A DNA stretch of 11,194 bases from an uncultured Clostridiaceae bacterium (lineage in GTDB: Bacteria; Bacillota; Clostridia; TANB77; CAG-508): contig CATZDQ010000039.1 in assembly GCA_958417695.1 (NCBI GenBank), positions 1 through 11,194 of the forward strand, read 5' to 3'. Position numbers and translations under genes: made by a program. The notes beneath the pieces are model-generated. The model was not told the origin of the DNA. It worked only from the letters and a program-made list of their open reading frames with translations, and ran no database searches. Within the stretch, counting starts at the first letter, position 1; every line of letters begins with the position of its first letter. Shown piece after piece: positions 7,042 to 11,194 of the stretch.

Positions 7042-8230
7042 TTTCATTTAATCTTATTCCCATTTTTTCAATAAGTCCAACTACTAATGCATTTCCCATA
7101 CAAAAATATCTAAAATTTTGTGGCATTCCTGTATCTGTCCAATTATCTGGGAATCCATTTATTCTTTCTGTTTCTAATGGCGTTAATATTCTGTAACATT
7201 TACTCTTTGGATCTTCTATTACATGCGTACTTCTATTTAGACTTCCCTCACTTGTAAGCATTGTCCTTGCTGGTTTTTCTAAAGAATCCGGAAAGGCTAT
7301 TGCCCCTTCTCTAAAATGATATTCATATGGTGTTCCTTCTTTTCTTAATATATCTTTTGCTCCCTTTAAATAATTCCATTTTTCTAAATTATTTCCTAAA
7401 TAATATTTATTATCTACTCCATTTTTTTCTATAATCTCATTTAATACTGTTGATTTTACTTTAACAGGTGACACATCCTCTGTATATATCTTTCCATCTC
7501 TCATTACACCGGCATTCCTAAAATCCATTTTAAAATGTTCAGAAACATCATAAACATCATCATATTTAAAGTCATATATTTTCCCATTGGAATCCTTTTC
7601 AATATTAAATTGTTTTATAAAAAATCCATTTTCGTGAATTATTTTTTCTAAATTTTCTTTTTCAATCTCTCTATAATATTTTGTTGTATTTTTACAAGCA
7701 AATATAAATGTTCTTCTTCTTCTTTGGGCAAAACCATATTCCGCTGCATTAATAACCCTCCACTCAACTGTATATCCTAAATCATTAAAGCATGCTAATA
7801 TCACTCCGAAATCTCTTCCTTTTTGATTTGTTGGTGATTTTAATAATCTATCTACATTTTCCAATAAAACAAACTTAGGTGATTTTTTCTCTAGTATTTC
7901 TCTTATTTGCCACCAAAGCACTCCTTTTTTTCCTTCAATCCCTTTTGCTCCTGTTCTTGCCACCGAATAGTCTTGACATGGAAATCCACCTACTAGCAAA
8001 TTATGGTTAGGAATCGTATTTTTATCTATTAATGATATATCCTCATTTACATATTTATTTTCATTTCCGAAGTGATTTATATAACAATCAAAGGCATATT
8101 GAGATTTCTTCCCGGGTTCCCATTGATTGGCCCATACAGTATTCCAATTAGAATCCGTTTTTTCTAATCCAACTCTAAAGCCTCCAACTCCTGCAAATAA
8201 TTCGCAAACTGTTTTATCCATTTTGTTCAT
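7019..8230 (-). CDS. DNA (cytosine-5) methyltransferase, probable M.Sau3AI type (GATC)
   Basis: 403 residues from the chosen start, close to M.Sau3AI-like enzymes. All main C5-methyltransferase motifs are present: I, ELFAGVGGFRVGLE (10-23); IV, GGFPCQDYS with catalytic C85; VI, LLENVDRL (ENV 124-126); VIII, YGFAQRRRRTFI (165-176); IX/X, RTMLTSEG, PLETERINGFP and GNALVVG (from about 322). The target recognition domain is about 180-320. It would transfer a methyl group from SAM to C5 of cytosine and protect host GATC sites from the adjacent endonuclease. Upstream ATGs at 8290 and 8248 are rejected because the promoter -10 (8247-8252) lies within them. The Shine-Dalgarno AGAGGAAGGA (8231-8240) serves 8230 or, with better spacing, MDKTV at 8221. 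Convergent with the nuclease gene, overlapping it by 4 nt. Confidence 0.92.
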   Translation of the reverse strand: MNKMDKTVCELFAGVGGFRVGLEKTDSNWNTVWANQWEPGKKSQYAFDCYINHFGNENKYVNEDISLIDKNTIPNHNLLVGGFPCQDYSVARTGAKGIEGKKGVLWWQIREILEKKSPKFVLLENVDRLLKSPTNQKGRDFGVILACFNDLGYTVEWRVINAAEYGFAQRRRRTFIFACKNTTKYYREIEKENLEKIIHENGFFIKQFNIEKDSNGKIYDFKYDDVYDVSEHFKMDFRNAGVMRDGKIYTEDVSPVKVKSTVLNEIIEKNGVDNKYYLGNNLEKWNYLKGAKDILRKEGTPYEYHFREGAIAFPDSLEKPARTMLTSEGSLNRSTHVIEDPKSKCYRILTPLETERINGFPDNWTDTGMPQNFRYFCMGNALVVGLIEKMGIRLNEIFEKEGN

Positions 8231-8246
8231 TCCTTCCTCTTTGCTC

Positions 8247-8282
8247 ATTATATAATTTTTTATATGTTTTGTAAAGATCTTT
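8247..8282 (-). promoter_or_regulatory. Methyltransferase promoter with a GATC palindrome at its -35
   Basis: On the minus strand TTTACA (-35, 8270-8275), a 17-bp spacer and TATAAT (-10, 8247-8252) form a near-consensus promoter. The expected start, about 8240, is at the 5' edge of the Shine-Dalgarno (8231-8240), so the leader is about 10-20 nt. The perfect palindrome AAAGATCTTT (8273-8282) overlaps the -35 and contains one of the few GATC sites in the window (8276-8279). Confidence 0.7.
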
Positions 8283-8325
8283 TTGTACATTTTTTATAAA
8301 ATTTTGCATTCTTTTCCTACTTCTA

Positions 8326-8355
8326 TATAAGAATATGTTTTTATACTTTCTTATA
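8326..8355. repeat. 8-bp inverted repeat upstream of the methyltransferase promoter
   Basis: TATAAGAA (8326-8333) and TTCTTATA (8348-8355) form a perfect inverted repeat with a 14-nt spacer, about 50-80 bp upstream of the -35. It could be a regulator site. In DNA this rich in A+T an 8-bp repeat may also be chance. Confidence 0.3.
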
Positions 8356-8402
8356 ATTAATCTATAAACAAAAAATTCGGTTATATGCACAAGACTCCAT
8401 CT

Positions 8403-8422
8403 TACGACCTTCGGGTTATGAG
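8403..8422 (-). other. Initiator-tRNA fragment, candidate attachment-site core
   Basis: The minus strand reads CTCATAACCCGAAGGTCGTA. This is the anticodon loop (CAT), the 3' anticodon stem, the variable loop and the start of the T arm of bacterial initiator tRNA(fMet). The 5' stem (TCGGG) and D arm are absent, and the following bases do not give a normal T loop or acceptor end, so it is not a working tRNA. A short exact tRNA block without the rest of the gene is what an element attachment site leaves. The match is from memory of the conserved tRNA sequence. Confidence 0.55.
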
Positions 8423-8508
8423 AATTTAACTAGTATTTTTGAGAAATTTTGTTAACTTGAGCTTTTATTAGTTTTAATAGGGTTAGAGCAAATTGGTATG
8501 ATTATTTT

Positions 8509-8651
8509 TTATGTTAAAATAAGTCTATTTTTGTAACAATTGTCCCCAATTTGTCCCCAATTTTTTGAGGCATCAAACATATAAAATTTCAATATATTCT
8601 TTAGTTTGTTATTGCAAGTTTTTTAGTGTTTTGATGTGTAGAATTGTAAAA
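8509..8651 (-). pseudogene. Possible remnant of a tyrosine-integrase C-terminus
   Basis: In one minus frame the residues FYNSTHQNTKKLAITN end at a stop at 8601-8603. In a neighbouring frame the reading goes on as NKLKNILKFYMFDASKNW and GQIGDN, ending at TAA 8509-8511. Joined by a frameshift, this resembles the end of phage-type tyrosine integrases (tYsH...TKK.AxNKLxxIL, then a low-complexity WGQIGD tail). It points toward the tRNA-like core 87 bp away, as integrase genes usually do. No catalytic residues remain, so the identity is a weak inference. The 5' part is lost, and the promoter region of the next plus-strand gene now lies there. Confidence 0.3.
8540..8561. repeat. Tandem 11-bp repeat TTGTCCCCAAT
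   Basis: Two perfect adjacent copies lie at 8540-8550 and 8551-8561. CCCC runs are rare in this AT-rich window, so the repeat stands out. On the minus strand it reads TTGGGGACAAATTGGGGACA and encodes WGQIGDN in the presumed integrase tail. It may be a decayed coding repeat or a recombinase arm-binding site. Confidence 0.6.
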
Positions 8652-8675
8652 TTATTAAAAATGGAGGTTTAAACA

Positions 8676-8981
8676 ATGAATAATTTAAGAGAAGTTAATA
8701 ATGATATTTTGAAAGATTGGTTAGATTTTAGAGAAGAAGATTTATGTAGTTTGACTTGTGATGAAGATAGAAAACATCATATTTATTTTGATGAAATTTC
8801 TGCAAGGATTTTAAAACGTGTTCCTAATAAGGATAAAAAGTATGTTGAAAAGCAACTTGGTTTTCTTGATGAGAATTTTATGGATTATATCGATTATTGG
8901 AATGAGAAGTATTATAGAAATGGGTTTTGTGATGGAGTGCAGTTGATTATAGGTTCTTGTAACAATAATGTTTCAATTTAA
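8676..8981 (+). CDS. Unrecognised small acidic protein, 101 aa
   Basis: I do not recognise this protein. It is 101 residues, acidic in its first half (EEDLCSLTCDED near 20-31), and predicted mostly helical. It has no signal peptide or membrane segment and has a C-terminal YYRNGFCDGVQLIIGSC (79-95). The YYxxGFxDGVxL pattern occurs in small accessory proteins of clostridial mobile elements, but this does not give a function. Four cysteines (C23, C28, C84, C95) are not arranged as an obvious zinc site. The start is clear: GGAGGT (8663-8668) lies 7 nt before the ATG. A TAGAAT (8639-8644) may be the -10, without a good -35. It lies alone between the integration remnant and a convergent nuclease-STAND gene, and its stop codon is inside an inverted repeat. 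Confidence 0.7.
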   Translation: MNNLREVNNDILKDWLDFREEDLCSLTCDEDRKHHIYFDEISARILKRVPNKDKKYVEKQLGFLDENFMDYIDYWNEKYYRNGFCDGVQLIIGSCNNNVSI

Positions 8982-9024
8982 AGTGCAAATTTTGCACTTT
9001 AAAAATATAAAATTGCACTTTAAA
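8977..9024. repeat. Inverted and direct repeats of TTGCACTTTAAA
   Basis: TTTAAAGTGCAAA (8977-8989) and TTTGCACTTTAAA (8991-9003) form a perfect 13-bp inverted repeat with a single central base. A second direct copy of TTGCACTTTAAA follows at 9013-9024. The left arm includes the stop codon of the 101-aa gene and can pair with either right copy. It may be a 3' processing or terminator structure, or a binding site. Confidence 0.6.
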
Positions 9025-9031
9025 GTATTAG

Positions 9032-9056
9032 AAAGGCGAGATTAGTTCTCGCCCTT
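9032..9056. terminator. Intrinsic terminator between convergent genes
   Basis: GGCGAGA (9035-9041), loop TTAGT, TCTCGCC (9047-9053) form a GC-rich 7-bp stem flanked by AAA and CTTT. It lies directly after the stop of the minus-strand STAND gene and about 50 bp after the 101-aa gene. It can act both ways, although the U runs are short. Confidence 0.7.
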
Positions 9057-9059
9057 TAC

Positions 9060-11194
9060 TTATATATTTTCTACTTTTTGAAAATTGGATATACAAAAAA
9101 TATTTTCTAATTCTCTTGTAATATTTGCTTTACTTTTCTCTATATTCTCTCTTTCAACTTCTTTGTTTAGTATTTCTTCTTTTTTTACAAATGTTTGAGT
9201 AAGTTGGTCATATATTTCATCCTTATCTATGTTTAGTGAAATACCAAATTCATTATTTAAATAATTTATTGTTTCTGTTTTTCTTTCTATTCCATCTTCA
9301 ATTTCTCTGAATATGTAATCATTTTCTTCATAAAATTCTTCTGGAATATAAATGTCTTCTAGAAGATTTTCTAGAAATTTTTCATCAATTTCTGTTTGAT
9401 ATTTGTTTAAACATTTCATATAAATTTCTTCTTCTTCCCTAAATCGATTATTCACTTCCTTTTTATATTCTTCCAAAAACTTAGATAAATAAGAACTATC
9501 CATTATTTTTATACATACATCTAAATTAGATACAATATCAATCTCATAAAATTTTCTTAGTTTTTGGTCAATGATAATTTCATTTAACATACTTGATATT
9601 GTATATGTAATCTTATACTGTGATTCAAATGCTATAATTTGATTGTTAAGTACTTTATTTACAATATTTTTATAATTAGAATTACATATTTTATACTTTC
9701 CAATAATTTTTAGTATTGCATTTACTTTGCCAAATGAATCCATTGACTTCAATTTATTTAAATCTATATCACACATTTCTAATAATTCACTATTTATATC
9801 TAACATTGAATTTATCTGTTCTATATAAAGAGATTTATTTGCTATATCTATTGCTGTTATAGTACTTATATTATTTTTCAAAAAATCACTAACAGATGGA
9901 TTTATTGGTAATATTAGCTTTTCTTGTTTAGAAATTACAACTTTAATCATAGATTCATTTAATCTCGAAACAGTTTCTTTAAAAATATCTTTACTTTTAT
10001 CTATAGTATTAGTATCTTTTATAAAATTTGAAAAACATTCTTCTAAAATGGAGTATTTTATGCCATATCTGGATAAGCTATACAATATATTTAATAAAAC
10101 TCTATCTTCTTCTTGTAATCTTTTTTCGTATTCATTTTTCCAAATTAAATGTGGATTATTTAAATTATTAATAATGTCTTTATAAAACTCTTCCGGTTTA
10201 TTTATATTTCCATTATTTGAAACCACTTTTGCTATAATTCTAGGATTATAATATTTATGTTCTATTATGTTCAAGTATCTTTTTTCATTAATAATATATT
10301 CTATTTTATCTATACTAATATTATTATAATACAAATATTTATATAAAATTAGTGCTTTTTCATTAATTGTCATTTCATCGACATTAATCATTATATTTTT
10401 TATATTTTCTATACATCCTTTAAAATTATCATTAATTTCTTTTGCTTCGTTTAATATTGTTATCCTAGAATTTAAAATTAATTTCTTATTACTATTTCTA
10501 GAAATAACAGAAATTAGAGTTTTTATTTTATTAGTTAATGAGTTATTATATAATTCTAAATATATTGTACCTAAAAAATCATCTAAATAAAATAACTCTT
10601 TTTTTTCTGGATCATCACTAATTGAATTTATTATTTCATCTATATCTGTTCCTTGTGAATAATGTATTAAATAACCATTATATTTATTTAACATTAGTGC
10701 TAACATATTAGAAATTGTTGTCTTGCCTACTCCCGGATGCCCTACTATTACAATACAATTATTGTCTAATAATAATTTTTGTGCCTCATAAAAAGAATGT
10801 GTTTCAACAAAATATTTTAAGTTCTGTTCTATTTCTGATAACATTATTTCTGTACCAATGCTTACTAACTTACTTTTGTAAATATTATCTAGATAGTATG
10901 GGGTAACCCATAATTTAATATTACTTTTTACTATATCTGGATTTGCAACTAACAAATCATCAATTTGAACACCATCAATAATTTCTATTTCAAAAGAACT
11001 TTTTTTGAACATTTCCTTCATTTCTTGCATTTCTGTTATTTTAAGTTCTAACGATGTTACAATAAAATATTTATCTATTCCTTTAAAATCTCTTGTATTT
11101 ACTTCCTGCTGTATAGTTGATTTTAAATTACTATACTTACTATTTATATAATGTTTACATTGAACTAATACTTTTCCATCATCACTTAGTAAAT
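9060..11194 (-). CDS. Mrr-like nuclease fused to a STAND-type NTPase, 5' end beyond the window
   Basis: The frame stays open from 11030 to the window edge (54 more codons), so the ATG at 11030 is internal. The upstream codons read GKVLVQCKHY, then DKYFIVTSLELK and EIEIIDGVQIDDLL. This is the end of an Mrr-like restriction domain, with Q-x-K in VQCKHY (about 11151-11165); the earlier catalytic Asp would be off-window. Counting from 11030, Walker A is GHPGVGKT (97-104), Walker B is LFYLDD (146-151), and NSR follows in LILNSR. A long helical, Ile- and Asn-rich C-terminus of about 400 residues follows and probably acts as the sensor. This layout matches nuclease-nSTAND NTPases (Avs-like anti-phage proteins), which oligomerise on sensing a phage protein and degrade DNA. 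The domain calls are solid; the trigger is unknown. Confidence 0.8.
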   Translation of the reverse strand, partial: LLSDDGKVLVQCKHYINSKYSNLKSTIQQEVNTRDFKGIDKYFIVTSLELKITEMQEMKEMFKKSSFEIEIIDGVQIDDLLVANPDIVKSNIKLWVTPYYLDNIYKSKLVSIGTEIMLSEIEQNLKYFVETHSFYEAQKLLLDNNCIVIVGHPGVGKTTISNMLALMLNKYNGYLIHYSQGTDIDEIINSISDDPEKKELFYLDDFLGTIYLELYNNSLTNKIKTLISVISRNSNKKLILNSRITILNEAKEINDNFKGCIENIKNIMINVDEMTINEKALILYKYLYYNNISIDKIEYIINEKRYLNIIEHKYYNPRIIAKVVSNNGNINKPEEFYKDIINNLNNPHLIWKNEYEKRLQEEDRVLLNILYSLSRYGIKYSILEECFSNFIKDTNTIDKSKDIFKETVSRLNESMIKVVISKQEKLILPINPSVSDFLKNNISTITAIDIANKSLYIEQINSMLDINSELLEMCDIDLNKLKSMDSFGKVNAILKIIGKYKICNSNYKNIVNKVLNNQIIAFESQYKITYTISSMLNEIIIDQKLRKFYEIDIVSNLDVCIKIMDSSYLSKFLEEYKKEVNNRFREEEEIYMKCLNKYQTEIDEKFLENLLEDIYIPEEFYEENDYIFREIEDGIERKTETINYLNNEFGISLNIDKDEIYDQLTQTFVKKEEILNKEVERENIEKSKANITRELENIFCISNFQKVENI

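Noticed and set aside
8231..8290. Longer N-terminus for the methyltransferase (ATG 8290 or 8248)
   Set aside because: A near-consensus promoter lies inside it, and family members begin shortly before the ELFAGxGG motif.
8481..8490. GGTTAGAGCA, resembling a tRNA D arm
   Set aside because: It is on the opposite strand to the tRNA-like block and no cloverleaf can be built around it, so it is probably chance.
10715..10906. Plus-strand open frame of 63 codons, hydrophobic
   Set aside because: It is antisense to the Walker A region of the STAND gene and has no ribosome binding site; the hydrophobicity comes from AT-rich antisense codons.

Overview
The window is very AT-rich DNA (about a quarter G+C by eye). 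Shine-Dalgarno sites are strong and close to AGGAGG, with consensus sigma-A promoters. This points to a low-GC Bacillota, most likely one of the Clostridia; a Fusobacterium-like genome cannot be excluded. Nearly every recognisable gene is a defence gene, so this reads as part of a defence island.

Positions 1-3520 (minus strand) hold the head of a type I-B CRISPR-Cas operon in the order cas6, cas8b (Cst1 type), cas7 (Cst2/DevR type) and then the first codons of a probable cas5, cut by the left window edge. No CRISPR array and no cas3/cas4/cas1/cas2 lie in the window; they would be expected beyond position 1. The operon has a perfect -10 box without a good -35, and a TTGTAA/TTACAA palindrome just upstream. 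A small DUF3892-like gene (3659-3934) sits behind it, followed by about 570 bp of AT-rich non-coding DNA.

Positions 4453-8290 hold a Sau3AI-type (GATC) restriction-modification system. It has a MutH/Sau3AI-family endonuclease and, 2 nt further on, a second PD-(D/E)XK nuclease with a PUA/EVE-like N-terminal part. A convergent DNA cytosine-5 methyltransferase completes it. The nuclease and methyltransferase genes overlap by 4 nt inside an 18-bp perfect inverted repeat. This repeat looks like a two-way terminator and gives both proteins the same C-terminal sequence FEKEG plus one residue. The endonuclease and methyltransferase promoters are both near consensus and place transcription starts right at the Shine-Dalgarno. 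GATC is strongly depleted: I count three sites in 11.2 kb. One of them is in a palindrome touching the -35 of the methyltransferase gene.

Positions 8291-8675 are non-coding today but look like an old integration junction. There is a 20-bp piece of initiator tRNA (anticodon loop, variable loop and start of the T arm). Next to it are a tandem TTGTCCCCAAT repeat and a frame-broken tail resembling a tyrosine-integrase C-terminus. Positions 8676-8981 encode an unrecognised acidic 101-aa protein, followed by inverted repeats and a two-way terminator. Positions 9060-11194 hold a large gene that runs off the right edge: an Mrr-like restriction-endonuclease domain fused to a STAND-type P-loop NTPase, a predicted anti-phage protein.

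Taken together, the window shows three layers of defence: CRISPR interference, GATC restriction with an accessory nuclease, and a nuclease-STAND sensor. The last layer lies across a probable mobile-element boundary.
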